Below are positions 10,215 to 17,881 of a stretch of 64,000 bases of DNA, in pieces (within the stretch, counting starts at the first letter, position 1; each line of letters begins with the position of its first letter). Under the pieces are notes generated by a model, which saw only the letters and a program-made list of their open reading frames with translations, ran no database searches and was not told the DNA's origin. A program made the translations under genes and the position numbers. Source of the stretch: Pararobbsia silviterrae (lineage in GTDB: Bacteria; Pseudomonadota; Gammaproteobacteria; Burkholderiales; Burkholderiaceae); contig NZ_RBZU01000002.1 in NCBI RefSeq assembly GCF_003628125.1, forward strand, positions 1 to 64,000, given 5' to 3'.

Positions 10215-11810
10215 ATGGCCACACCCAACGAAAGCGTGAGCATGGCGCTGTTCTGCGACTTCGAAAACGTCGCGCTCGGCGTACGCGACGCGAAATACGA
10301 GAAGTTCGAAATCAAACCCGTGCTTGAGCGCTTGCTGCTCAAGGGCAGCATCGTCGTCAAGAAGGCGTACTGCGACTGGGAGCGTTACAAGGGGTTCAAG
10401 GCCTCGATGCACGAGGCGAACTTCGAACTCATCGAGATCCCGCACGTCCGGCAATCGGGCAAGAATTCGGCCGACATCCGCCTCGTCGTCGATGCGCTCG
10501 ACCTCTGCTATACGAAGTCGCATGTCGACACATTCGTCATCATCAGCGGCGACTCCGATTTCTCGCCGCTCGTGTCGAAGCTGCGCGAGAACGCGAAACG
10601 CGTGATCGGCGTCGGCGTCAAGAATTCGACGTCGGACCTGCTGGTCGCGAACTGCGATGAATTCATTTTCTACGACGACCTCGTGCGCGAGCGTCAACGT
10701 GCCGAGGCCAAGCGCGCGAAGCATGACGCCGAAGCGGCCAACAAGCGCACGGCCGATCAGGACAAGGACAAACGCCGCAAGGACGACGCCGAAGCGCGCA
10801 AGCTGCAGGCCGTCGAGATCGCGGTCGAGACGTTCGACGCGCTCGTGTCGGAGCAGGGCGACGGCGGCAAGATCTGGGCGTCGGTGCTCAAGAGCGCGAT
10901 CAAGCGCCGCAAGCCCGATTTCAGCGAGTCGTACTACGGCTTCCGCGCATTCGGAAATCTGCTCGAAGAGGCGCGTGCGCGCAGCTTGCTCGATTTCGGA
11001 CGCGACGATCGTTCAGGCACGTTCGTGTCGCGCATGCAGGAAGGCGCGGCGAGCGCGGATGGCGCGCCACGCCGAGGGGCGGCCCTGGCGCCGGCCGCTC
11101 AGGCGACGCCGGCCGCCGCCGTGCAGAGCGAGCCGCGATCGGACGCGCGCGACGGTCGCCAGAAAGACCGCAAGGACAAGGATCGGCATGCGCGTCGGCG
11201 CGGCGGCGCGCACGATCAACTGTCGATCGCCGGGCTTGGAGAGGGCGCCGCCGCGGCAAGCGACGCGCCGCATGGCGCGGGCGAGGGTCGCGAACCGGAT
11301 CAGGATGCGTATGACGCGTCCGATCGCGCGCCTGAACGCGTCGCGGACGCGGCGCGCCGCTTCGACCCGCATGGCGAGACGCCTGAAGCGATGCACGGCG
11401 AGACGCGTTCGGACGCATGGACGCACGCCGAATTCGTGAGCGAGCCGGCGCGCGATGACGCTGAAGCGTCGTCAGAACCGATCGATGTCGTGCCGTCACG
11501 CACGCCGCCGAAAACACCGAAAGCGCCGCGCAAGACACCCGCGCGCAAGACCGCGAAGAAGAAGCCGGCGGCCGCGCGCGAAGTGTCGAGTGTCGATGCG
11601 GCCCAGGCGTCGCTGCTCGCGCCGAACGACGCGCCGCGGCGTGACGAGGTCGAGCCGCCGCTGTCGGCCGGCCCGAGGGTCGGCGATGCCGCCGAGCCGG
11701 TCGCGCCGCAAGCGGCCGAGACTTCGGTGCAGACGGCAGCGAAGACCGCTGCGAAGAAAAAGGCCCCGCCGCGCGGCCGACGTCCGCGCAAGGCCGCGAC
11801 GCCGGCGTAG
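10215..11810 (+). CDS. NYN-domain and LOTUS-domain protein, putative RNA-processing nuclease
   Basis: The 531-residue product begins with an NYN/PIN-like domain, about residues 8-150. It carries conserved acidic sites in [25 protein letters not shown] and [15 protein letters not shown], typical of metal-dependent RNases. A Lys/Arg/Ala-rich helical linker follows. A LOTUS/OST-HTH RNA-binding domain spans about residues 198-275 ([20 protein letters not shown], then [13 protein letters not shown]). The remaining half is low-complexity, rich in Ala, Asp, Arg and Pro, and ends in a Lys/Ala/Pro basic tail, probably disordered and RNA-binding. The same domain pair occurs in the eukaryotic regulator MARF1. 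The start at 10215 is chosen because it leads into the NYN domain; the open frame continues upstream without conserved sequence. The substrate is unknown. Confidence 0.85.
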   Translation: MATPNESVSMALFCDFENVALGVRDAKYEKFEIKPVLERLLLKGSIVVKKAYCDWERYKGFKASMHEANFELIEIPHVRQSGKNSADIRLVVDALDLCYTKSHVDTFVIISGDSDFSPLVSKLRENAKRVIGVGVKNSTSDLLVANCDEFIFYDDLVRERQRAEAKRAKHDAEAANKRTADQDKDKRRKDDAEARKLQAVEIAVETFDALVSEQGDGGKIWASVLKSAIKRRKPDFSESYYGFRAFGNLLEEARARSLLDFGRDDRSGTFVSRMQEGAASADGAPRRGAALAPAAQATPAAAVQSEPRSDARDGRQKDRKDKDRHARRRGGAHDQLSIAGLGEGAAAASDAPHGAGEGREPDQDAYDASDRAPERVADAARRFDPHGETPEAMHGETRSDAWTHAEFVSEPARDDAEASSEPIDVVPSRTPPKTPKAPRKTPARKTAKKKPAAAREVSSVDAAQASLLAPNDAPRRDEVEPPLSAGPRVGDAAEPVAPQAAETSVQTAAKTAAKKKAPPRGRRPRKAATPA

Positions 11811-11822
11811 CGCGCGATCGCT

Positions 11823-11828
11823 TACAAT
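11823..11828 (+). promoter_or_regulatory. Candidate -10 box for sugE
   Basis: TACAAT lies 13 bp after the preceding stop codon and 77 bp before the sugE ATG. Transcription from it would give a leader of roughly 70 nt that includes both ACGR motifs discussed for the leader feature. No strong -35 is visible. Confidence 0.4.
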
Positions 11829-11839
11829 CTGCCTTCAAT

Positions 11840-11904
11840 GGACGGCTGTATCGGCCGTCGCATCGATCGGGCACGACCCCGTCATATTGAAAGGAGCGGG
11901 GCGC
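11840..11904 (+). promoter_or_regulatory. Structured leader of sugE, possible guanidine-type riboswitch
   Basis: The leader holds two ACGR sequences, ACGG at 11842-11845 and ACGA at 11873-11876, about 30 nt apart. The ACGA lies between GGG and CCC and could be a small hairpin loop. A second pairing, CCCCG (11877-11881) with CGGGG (11897-11901), would enclose the Shine-Dalgarno AAGGAG (11891-11896) and compete with that hairpin. Guanidine-II (mini-ykkC) riboswitches use two hairpins with ACGR loops upstream of sugE-type exporters. However, the first ACGG here sits in a strong alternative stem (GACGGC/GCCGTC) and the second has an extra C, so the match to that class is imperfect. Confidence 0.3.
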
Positions 11905-12225
11905 ATGTCCTGGATCTATCTGGTTATCGCGGGTTTTCTCGAAGTCGCCTGGGCGGCCGGCCTCAAGCATTCGGAGGGATTCACGCGCCTCGGGCCGTCG
12001 ATCTTCACGGTGGTGACCGCGACGGCGAGTTTCGGACTGCTCGCGCTCGCGATGAAACATTTGCCGCTCGGCACCGCTTACGCGATTTGGACGGGCATCG
12101 GCGCGGTCGGCGCGTTTATTTTCGGCATCATTTACCTCGGCGAAGCCGTGTCATGGATGCGCATCGCGAGTGCGGGATGCGTGGTTATCGGCTTGATCGG
12201 ACTCAAACTTTCGTCTGTCCATTAA
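11905..12225 (+). CDS. sugE: SugE/Gdx-type small multidrug resistance transporter
   Basis: This 106-residue protein has the four-helix SMR fold: [26 protein letters not shown] in helix 1 with the conserved membrane Glu, then [18 protein letters not shown] and an ending [15 protein letters not shown] proteins work as antiparallel dimers in the inner membrane and exchange protons for cations. The [11 protein letters not shown] segment after helix 1 is typical of the SugE/Gdx branch, whose physiological substrate in characterised members is guanidinium, although older annotation says quaternary ammonium compounds. The start is supported by AAGGAG nine bases upstream. It stands alone between the NYN gene and an AT-rich promoter region. 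Confidence 0.9.
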   Translation: MSWIYLVIAGFLEVAWAAGLKHSEGFTRLGPSIFTVVTATASFGLLALAMKHLPLGTAYAIWTGIGAVGAFIFGIIYLGEAVSWMRIASAGCVVIGLIGLKLSSVH

Positions 12226-12293
12226 ATAAGCCGTAATTTATTTCGATTTCGACCGGAAATACGACGGATTCGCGATTATTCGGGTGTTTTCGC

Positions 12294-12324
12294 TTGGAAG
12301 AATATCGAATGCGATGGTTATAAT
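12294..12324 (+). promoter_or_regulatory. Promoter candidate for the DUF4126 / ABC permease pair
   Basis: A perfect TATAAT at 12319-12324 sits in an unusually AT-rich island, preceded by TTGGAA at 12294-12299 with a 19-bp spacer. The coding start is 55 bp downstream. The -10 is strong and the spacing a little long. Confidence 0.55.
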
Positions 12325-12378
12325 CGTTCGCATAACCGCATGCGCCGCTTTAAGGCGTGAGGCGTGAAGGAGGCGGCG

Positions 12379-12993
12379 ATGCTTTCAGCTTTATCCCTGT
12401 CGGCCGGACTGGCGTGGGCCAGTGGGCTGCGTTTGTATTTGACGATTGCGCTGGTCGGCTTCGGCGCGGCGATCGGCGTCGTCCATCTGCCTCCCGCACT
12501 CGCGTTTCTCGCTTCTCCGTGGATGATGTCGCTGGCCGCCGTGCTCGCGATCGTCGAGTTCTTCGCCGACAAGATTCCCGCGCTCGATTCGCTTTGGGAT
12601 GCGGTCCACACGCTGATTCGGATTCCCGCCGGCGCCTTGCTCGCCGCCGCCGCGCTCGGTCACTCCGACCCGAGCTTGCAGACGCTGGCCGCGCTCGCGG
12701 GCGGCGCGCTCGCCGCCTCGGCGCATCTGACCAAGGCAGGCAGCCGTGCATTGATCAATCTCTCGCCCGAGCCGCTGTCGAACTGGATCGCGTCGAGCGC
12801 CGAAGACGTGTTGATGATCGTCGGTCTCACGCTCGCGCTGTTTCTGCCTGCGGTGTTTCTCGTCCTGCTGATCAGTTTCCTGTGCTTCGCGGGCTGGGTG
12901 CTGCCGCGTCTGTGGCGCGGCGTGCAGGGCGGCTGGCGCGGCATGGCCACGCATATGCTCGGTGTCGAACCGCTGCGGGGCAAGCACGAGTGA
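12379..12993 (+). CDS. DUF4126 family membrane protein
   Basis: The 204-residue protein is hydrophobic with about five membrane segments. It matches the DUF4126 family by its opening LSLSAGLAWASGLRLYLT, a Gly/Ala-rich helix, and the central PALDSLWDAVHTLIRIPAGALLAAAALG. Function is unknown. AAGGAGG lies five bases before the ATG at 12379, which decides this start over a GTG at 12364. Its TGA overlaps the GTG of the downstream permease gene (GTGA at 12990-12993), so the two are probably co-translated and may work together. Confidence 0.8.
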   Translation: MLSALSLSAGLAWASGLRLYLTIALVGFGAAIGVVHLPPALAFLASPWMMSLAAVLAIVEFFADKIPALDSLWDAVHTLIRIPAGALLAAAALGHSDPSLQTLAALAGGALAASAHLTKAGSRALINLSPEPLSNWIASSAEDVLMIVGLTLALFLPAVFLVLLISFLCFAGWVLPRLWRGVQGGWRGMATHMLGVEPLRGKHE

Positions 12994-15572
12994 GCGCCAC
13001 GCAGGCTTCACGAACCGCGACGCATCCCGCCTTCTCCCTTCCTCGAGTCTTTCGTCAGGCTGTTCGCATGACGGTCCGCGACTGGCGGTCCGGCGAACTC
13101 ACGATGTTGCTGCTTGCGCTCGTGCTCGCCGTCGCGGCGCTCACGAGCGTGGGATTCGTCGCCGATCGCCTGCGGCTCGGGCTCGATCGCGACGCGCGCA
13201 AGATGATCGGCGCCGATCTCGTCATTCGCGCCGATCAGCCGATCGAGGACCGTTTCGCGGCGCAGGCGCGCGGCGACGGCTTGCGCATCGCGACGACCGC
13301 GATTTTTCCGAGCATGGTCAGCGCCGCGCAGGGCGCCGATACGAGCCGTCTCGCCGCGCTCAAGGCTGTCTCGCCAGGCTATCCCTTGCGCGGCGAGGTT
13401 CGCATCGCGACACGGCCGAACGGACCTGACGCGGCCGCGGCATCGATTCCCGAATCGGGCACGGTCTGGGTCGATCCGACCTTGCTCGACGCGCTGCATC
13501 TGCATGTCGGCGATTCGATCAAGCTCGGCGTGCGCGATTTCCGCGTCGCGGCGGTCATCACGCGCGAACTCGATCGCGGCTTCTCGTTCGTCAACTTCTC
13601 GCCGCGCGTGATGCTCAACGCGTCCGATCTCGGATCGACGCGGCTCGTCGGGTACGGCAGCCGTGTCGTTTACCGGCTGCTCGTCGCGGGCGCCGATCCC
13701 GCGGTCGCGCAGTTCCGCGACTGGGCGCATGCGCAGGTCGACGGCGGCAAGATGCGCGGCGTGGCGATCGAAACGATCGAGGAAGGGCAGCCCCAGGTCC
13801 GCGACACGCTCACGCGCGCGCGGCATTTCCTGACGCTCGTCGCGTTGTTGACGGCGCTGCTCGCGGCGGTCGCGATCGCGATGGGCGCGCATCGCTATAT
13901 GCGCCGTCATCTCGACGGGTGCGCGGTCATGCGGTGCCTCGGCGCGAGCCGCGCCGACCTGCGTGCGGGCTTCATCATCGAATTTCTGCTCGTCGGACTC
14001 GGCGGCAGCGTGCTCGGCGTGCTCGTCGGCTACGGCGGCCATGCCGTACTGCTGAGCTGGCTCGGTCAACTGATCGACGTCGTGTTGCCGCAACCGACGT
14101 TCCGGCCCGTTCTCGAAGGGCTCGCCGCGGGTCTCGTGCTGCTGCTCGGCTTCGCGGTGCCGCCGCTGCTGCCGCTTACGCAGGTGCCGCCCGCGCGCGT
14201 GCTGCGTCGCGAACTCGGCGAGGCCGCGCGCGTCGCGTGGTTCGCCTACGCGGTCGGCGTCGCGCTGTTCGCGGGGCTGTTGATTCTCGCCGCGGGCGAA
14301 GTCAAGCTCGGCGGCATCGTCGCGGGCGGCTTCGCGGGCGGACTCGTCGTGTTCGGCGGCGTGTCGCGCGGGGTGCTGTTCGCGCTTGCGCGGACCACGC
14401 GCCAGGCGCGCCACGCGCGTGCATTCGCGGGGCTCGGATGGCGTTATGCGCTCGCTTCGCTCGAACGCCGGGGGCTCGCGAGCGCGCTGCAGATCACGGC
14501 GCTCGGCATCGGTCTGATGTGTCTGTTGCTGCTCGCGATGACGCGCAACGATCTGATCGACGGCTGGCGCAAATCGACGCCGCCCGACGCGCCGAATCAG
14601 TTCGTCATCGATATCCAGCCGAACCAGCGCGACGGCGTGCTCGCGCTCATGAAGTCGCGCGGCTTCGACGACGTGCAGCTTGCGCCGATGGTGCGCGGCC
14701 GCCTGATCGCGATCGACGGACGCAAGATCGATCCCGACGCATACAAGGACGAGGAAACGCGGCGGCTCGTCGACCGTGAATTCAATCTGTCGTATTCGAC
14801 CGCGCTCGCGCCCGACAATCGTGTCGTTTCGGGCACCTGGTTCGGCGCGGATCCGAAGCCCCAGATCTCGCTCGAACAGGGCATGGCGAAGCGTCTGAAG
14901 GTCAAGGTCGGCGACGTGCTGCGTTTCGACGTCGCCGGTCAGGCGTTCGACGCGCCCGTCACGAGCATCCGCATGCTCGACTGGGGCACGTTCCGCGTGA
15001 ACTTCTTCGCCGTGTTGCCGCCGGCCGCGATGACCGACTTCCCGGCGACGTTCATCACGGCCTTCCGGCTGCCGCCCGGCGATGCGGGGCAGGCGACGAT
15101 CGATGCGCTGATTCACGCGTACCCGAATCTGACGGTCATCGATACGGGGCAGATCATCGCGCAGATGCAGCGGATCCTGAATCAGGTCATCGGCGCCGTG
15201 CAGTTCCTGTTCGTATTCACGCTCGCGGCGGGCGTGCTCGTGCTCTATGCGGCGCTCGCGGGCACGCGCGACGAACGCACGCGCGAGGCGGCGCTGTTGC
15301 GCGCGCTCGGCGCGTCGCAGCAGCAGATTCGTTCCGTGCAGGTGACCGAATTCGTCGTGGTCGGCGGGCTCGCGGGCCTGCTCGCGGCGCTCGGCGCGCA
15401 GGTCATCGGCTGGGTGCTCGCCGATCGCGTGTTTCAGTTCCGGCTTGAACTCAGCGTGTGGCTGCCGTTCGCGGGACTCGTTGCGGGCATCGCTTGCGCG
15501 ACCGTCGGCGGATGGTTCGGACTCAGACGGGTGCTGCGGCGGCCCGCGCTGCAGTCGCTACGCGACGCATGA
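12990..15572 (+). CDS. FtsX-like ABC transporter permease (YbbP type)
   Basis: The 860-residue protein has the layout of large FtsX-family permeases such as YbbP. One N-terminal transmembrane helix (LLLALVLAVAALTSVGFV) is followed by a large periplasmic domain. Three helices then carry the FtsX core (HLDGCAVMRCLGASRADL), several further helices follow, then a second periplasmic domain. A second FtsX core near the C-terminus has EAALLRALGASQQQI. Such permeases use an ATPase partner for lipoprotein or hydrophobic-substrate work at the membrane. No ATPase gene is adjacent, so its partner must be encoded elsewhere. The GTG start overlaps the DUF4126 stop by four bases. Confidence 0.88.
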   Translation: MSATQASRTATHPAFSLPRVFRQAVRMTVRDWRSGELTMLLLALVLAVAALTSVGFVADRLRLGLDRDARKMIGADLVIRADQPIEDRFAAQARGDGLRIATTAIFPSMVSAAQGADTSRLAALKAVSPGYPLRGEVRIATRPNGPDAAAASIPESGTVWVDPTLLDALHLHVGDSIKLGVRDFRVAAVITRELDRGFSFVNFSPRVMLNASDLGSTRLVGYGSRVVYRLLVAGADPAVAQFRDWAHAQVDGGKMRGVAIETIEEGQPQVRDTLTRARHFLTLVALLTALLAAVAIAMGAHRYMRRHLDGCAVMRCLGASRADLRAGFIIEFLLVGLGGSVLGVLVGYGGHAVLLSWLGQLIDVVLPQPTFRPVLEGLAAGLVLLLGFAVPPLLPLTQVPPARVLRRELGEAARVAWFAYAVGVALFAGLLILAAGEVKLGGIVAGGFAGGLVVFGGVSRGVLFALARTTRQARHARAFAGLGWRYALASLERRGLASALQITALGIGLMCLLLLAMTRNDLIDGWRKSTPPDAPNQFVIDIQPNQRDGVLALMKSRGFDDVQLAPMVRGRLIAIDGRKIDPDAYKDEETRRLVDREFNLSYSTALAPDNRVVSGTWFGADPKPQISLEQGMAKRLKVKVGDVLRFDVAGQAFDAPVTSIRMLDWGTFRVNFFAVLPPAAMTDFPATFITAFRLPPGDAGQATIDALIHAYPNLTVIDTGQIIAQMQRILNQVIGAVQFLFVFTLAAGVLVLYAALAGTRDERTREAALLRALGASQQQIRSVQVTEFVVVGGLAGLLAALGAQVIGWVLADRVFQFRLELSVWLPFAGLVAGIACATVGGWFGLRRVLRRPALQSLRDA

Positions 15573-15614
15573 AGATCGTGCACGCCGCGCCGCGAGCGGT
15601 GTCGGCAGCGACTG

Positions 15615-15744
15615 CGCGTGTCGCCGCTGCGCGTGGCCGATGCGCGTCGCCGATGCGCGTCGCTGATCCGGGTTGCTTATCGGCGTCGCTTATTGACGTC
15701 CCTCATCGACATCCCTCATCAACGTCCCTCATCGGTATTCCTTA
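15615..15744 (-). repeat. Ten-unit 13-bp tandem array anchored on the LOG gene stop codon
   Basis: Read on the minus strand from the LOG stop codon, ten contiguous 13-mers run for 130 bp. They are TAAGGAATACCGA, TGAGGGACGTTGA, TGAGGGATGTCGA, TGAGGGACGTCAA, TAAGCGACGCCGA, TAAGCAACCCGGA, TCAGCGACGCGCA, TCGGCGACGCGCA, TCGGCCACGCGCA and GCGGCGACACGCG. The first TAA is the real stop codon. Units two to six also begin with TGA or TAA, and with a period of 13 these stops fall in successive reading frames. The array fills most of the gap between this gene and the convergent ABC permease gene. Confidence 0.9.
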
Positions 15745-16329
15745 AACCGCATCGCGATGGCGTGACCACTTGTCGAGCGCGACGGGCGTGTAGTGTTGCA
15801 GACGATCGAGCAAGGCGGGCGGCGTATCGGCGAACTGCAGCAGATCGACGTATTCGCGACGCATGAAGCCTGCGGTGACCGTGTGTTCGAGCATCGTCTT
15901 GAGCGGGTCGAAATAGCCCGCGATATTGAGCACGCCGACGGGCTTCTGGTGATAGCCGAGCTGGGCCCACGTATAGACCTCGAACAGCTCTTCATAGGTG
16001 CCGACGCCGCCGGGCAGCGCGACGAATCCGTCGGAGAGATCGGCCATCATCTTCTTGCGCTCGTGCATGTCCTTGACGACGTGCAGTTCGGTGAGGCCCG
16101 TATGCCCGACTTCCTTCGCGAGCAGCAGTTCGGGAATCACGCCGATCGCCTTGCCGCCGTGTTGCATGGCCGCGTCGGCGACCGTGCCCATGAGGCCGAC
16201 CTTGCCGCCGCCGTAGACCAGCGTGATGCCCGATTCGGCGAGCGCGCGGCCGAAGGCGCGCGCGGCGTCGGCGTAGACTGGGTCGGCACCGCTCGACGAA
16301 CCGCAATAGACACAGACCGACCGGATCAT
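15742..16329 (-). CDS. LOG family protein (cytokinin riboside 5'-monophosphate phosphoribohydrolase type)
   Basis: The 195-residue protein opens MIRSVCVYCGSSSGADP and carries the LOG motif PGGVGTYEELFE with the upstream Arg (ERKKMMADLSDGFVALPGG). These form the active site for splitting nucleoside 5'-monophosphates into base and ribose phosphate. Family members release cytokinin-like adenine derivatives or act in nucleotide salvage and clearance; which applies here is not visible. The ATG at 16329 matches the family start; the frame stays open further upstream without conservation. Degenerate tandem repeats flank the gene on both sides, a 13-mer array at its stop and a 14-mer array upstream. 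Confidence 0.93.
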   Translation of the reverse strand: MIRSVCVYCGSSSGADPVYADAARAFGRALAESGITLVYGGGKVGLMGTVADAAMQHGGKAIGVIPELLLAKEVGHTGLTELHVVKDMHERKKMMADLSDGFVALPGGVGTYEELFEVYTWAQLGYHQKPVGVLNIAGYFDPLKTMLEHTVTAGFMRREYVDLLQFADTPPALLDRLQHYTPVALDKWSRHRDAV

Positions 16330-16385
16330 CGTGTTTTCTCTCGTACGTGAAGGGAAGCGTGCATGATGCCGCGTTTGGCACCCCG

Positions 16386-16511
16386 ACGCTACGTGCTCGA
16401 CGCGCGCCACTCGAGCGGACACGCTTAATGCGGCGCGCTTAACGTGAGCCGCTCGGTGCCAACCGCTCAGGGCGAACGACGCAACGTCGGCCGCTCAATG
16501 TGCGCCGTTCA
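16386..16511 (-). repeat. Nine-unit 14-bp tandem array anchored on the TetR gene stop codon
   Basis: On the minus strand the array starts at the TGA of the TetR gene. The units are TGAACGGCGCACAT, TGAGCGGCCGACGT, TGCGTCGTTCGCCC, TGAGCGGTTGGCAC, CGAGCGGCTCACGT, TAAGCGCGCCGCAT, TAAGCGTGTCCGCT, CGAGTGGCGCGCGT and CGAGCACGTAGCGT. The consensus is close to TGAGCGGCNNACGT. Five of nine units begin with a stop triplet. The array occupies most of the gap before the LOG gene, whose promoter must lie in or after it. Confidence 0.85.
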
Positions 16512-17210
16512 GTTCGTTTCCTTCGGCGTGCGGAAATCGCGGAATTCGCGGCGCGGCAAGGCGCCCGATGCGAGGTCGTCGAATAGCTGGCGCGAGCGGC
16601 CGCGCAGATACGGCGCCATCAACGACAGGATCTGTACGCTGACCTGATGCAATTCGGCCTGAATCGCGTCCTGATCGTTATATTTACGCGGATTCATGAC
16701 GAACTGGTACGAAAGCCAATACGTCGCGATGACGCCGGTATTGGTCGCGATCACGCGGATTTCATCGGCCGTCGCATCCATTTCGCCGTCGGCGACGAGG
16801 ATTTCGCACATGTCCTGCGCGAAGCGGACCTTGTGTCCGATGATTTGTTTGAAATGCGTTTCAAGCGTGCGATTGCGCGCCAGCAAATCATTGAGGTCGC
16901 GATAGAGAAACCGATAGGTCCAGGTGAAATCGGCCATGTATTGCAGATAGGCCCAGACTTCATCGATCGTCGGTTTGTGATCGTCCGGAAAGCGAAGGCG
17001 ACGCTGAATCTCCTGCTCGAACTGAGCGAAGATGCTGTTGATGATGTCGTCCTTGTTGCGGAAGTGGTAGTACAGATTCCCCGGACTGATCTCCATTTCC
17101 TCGGCGATCGTCGTCGTCGTTACGTTAGGCTCGCCGATCGTATTGAAGAGCTTGAGCGACAACTCGAGAATCCGCTCCCGGGTTCGCCGGGGAGGTTTCG
17201 CTTCCACCAT
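16509..17210 (-). CDS. TetR family transcriptional regulator
   Basis: The 233-residue protein has a TetR helix-turn-helix at about residues 8-55 (RTRERILELSLKLFNTIGEP, then TIAEEMEISPGNLYYHFRNKDDI). A long helical C-terminal domain with several aromatic residues follows, suggesting a hydrophobic ligand pocket. The inducer is not evident. The ATG at 17210 is preferred because it precedes the conserved domain by few residues; an upstream ATG at 17243 gives an 11-residue extension. It lies between a diacylglycerol kinase gene and the LOG gene, all on the same strand, and ends in a 14-bp tandem repeat. Its target could be either neighbour or unlinked. Confidence 0.9.
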   Translation of the reverse strand: MVEAKPPRRTRERILELSLKLFNTIGEPNVTTTTIAEEMEISPGNLYYHFRNKDDIINSIFAQFEQEIQRRLRFPDDHKPTIDEVWAYLQYMADFTWTYRFLYRDLNDLLARNRTLETHFKQIIGHKVRFAQDMCEILVADGEMDATADEIRVIATNTGVIATYWLSYQFVMNPRKYNDQDAIQAELHQVSVQILSLMAPYLRGRSRQLFDDLASGALPRREFRDFRTPKETN

Positions 17211-17286
17211 GTTTACGGCCCCTGGATGACATAGCCGAGCCATTATAAACCGGTCGTTCGATTTAACCGAAGCTTCGCGGATCGAA

Positions 17287-17859
17287 TTAACTGAACCAAT
17301 GAAGCACGACCGGACCGGCCAATAGTATCCAGGTTAGCAGGCAAAGAAAAAGCGCGACCGTGACCGCGGCGCTACCGAAATCTTTCGCGCGTTTGGACAA
17401 TTCGTGCAAATCGAGTGAAATCCGGTCGATCGCGGCTTCGACGCTCGAATTGAGTAATTCGACGATCAGCACGAGCAGCACCGAGCCGACGAGCAGGACG
17501 TGCTCGACCGCGGAGACCGGCAGGACGATCGAACACGGCACGAGAATCGCCGCGAGCGTGAGCTCCTGGCGAAACGCGCTTTCCTCGCGCCACGCGTCGC
17601 GAAAGCCGTTGATCGAATTCTTGAGCGCGTACCACGCGCGCGTGAGGCCGCGATTGCCCTTGTAAGGGTTCAACGGAGGGGCGTCTTGAGGCATGCGTGC
17701 CGCCGGGTCGTGGTGCGCAGGCGCGGGCTGCGCGAGGTTGCCGGGCGGTCGCGCCGCCCCGGGGGACGCGTCGCGCGCGGCCGGCGGAAGCTCGCGCGCG
17801 CTATGCGGATGCTCGCGCGGCGGGCTTCGGTCAGGCAGGTGGGGGTCGTTCTCGGCCAT
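17287..17859 (-). CDS. dgkA: Diacylglycerol kinase with a Pro/Ala-rich N-terminal extension
   Basis: DgkA is a small inner membrane enzyme that phosphorylates diacylglycerol to phosphatidic acid for lipid recycling. The C-terminal 130 residues match the family: a surface helix (ALKNSINGFRDAWREESAFRQEL), then three membrane helices with the active-site motif ELLNSSVEAAIDRI and HELSKRAKDFGSAAV. The first 55 residues are rich in Pro, His and Ala and not part of the enzyme. An internal ATG at 17694 would give a conventional protein of about 135 residues. Neither start has a clear Shine-Dalgarno sequence. I keep the longer frame because it begins 22 bp after the stop of the upstream glycosyltransferase gene, as expected in an operon. 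Confidence 0.85.
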   Translation of the reverse strand: MAENDPHLPDRSPPREHPHSARELPPAARDASPGAARPPGNLAQPAPAHHDPAARMPQDAPPLNPYKGNRGLTRAWYALKNSINGFRDAWREESAFRQELTLAAILVPCSIVLPVSAVEHVLLVGSVLLVLIVELLNSSVEAAIDRISLDLHELSKRAKDFGSAAVTVALFLCLLTWILLAGPVVLHWFS

Positions 17860-17881
17860 CGTCGGTCAATGCGCTGTCCGT

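Noticed and set aside
12357-12989. An upstream extension of the ABC permease frame running through the DUF4126 gene
   Set aside because: The extension is in the wrong frame of a well-supported gene, and the GTG at 12990 in a stop-start overlap gives the expected protein.
15615-16511. CRISPR array or mobile-element ends around the LOG gene
   Set aside because: The repeats are contiguous 13- and 14-mers without spacers, without terminal inverted repeats and without cas or transposase genes.
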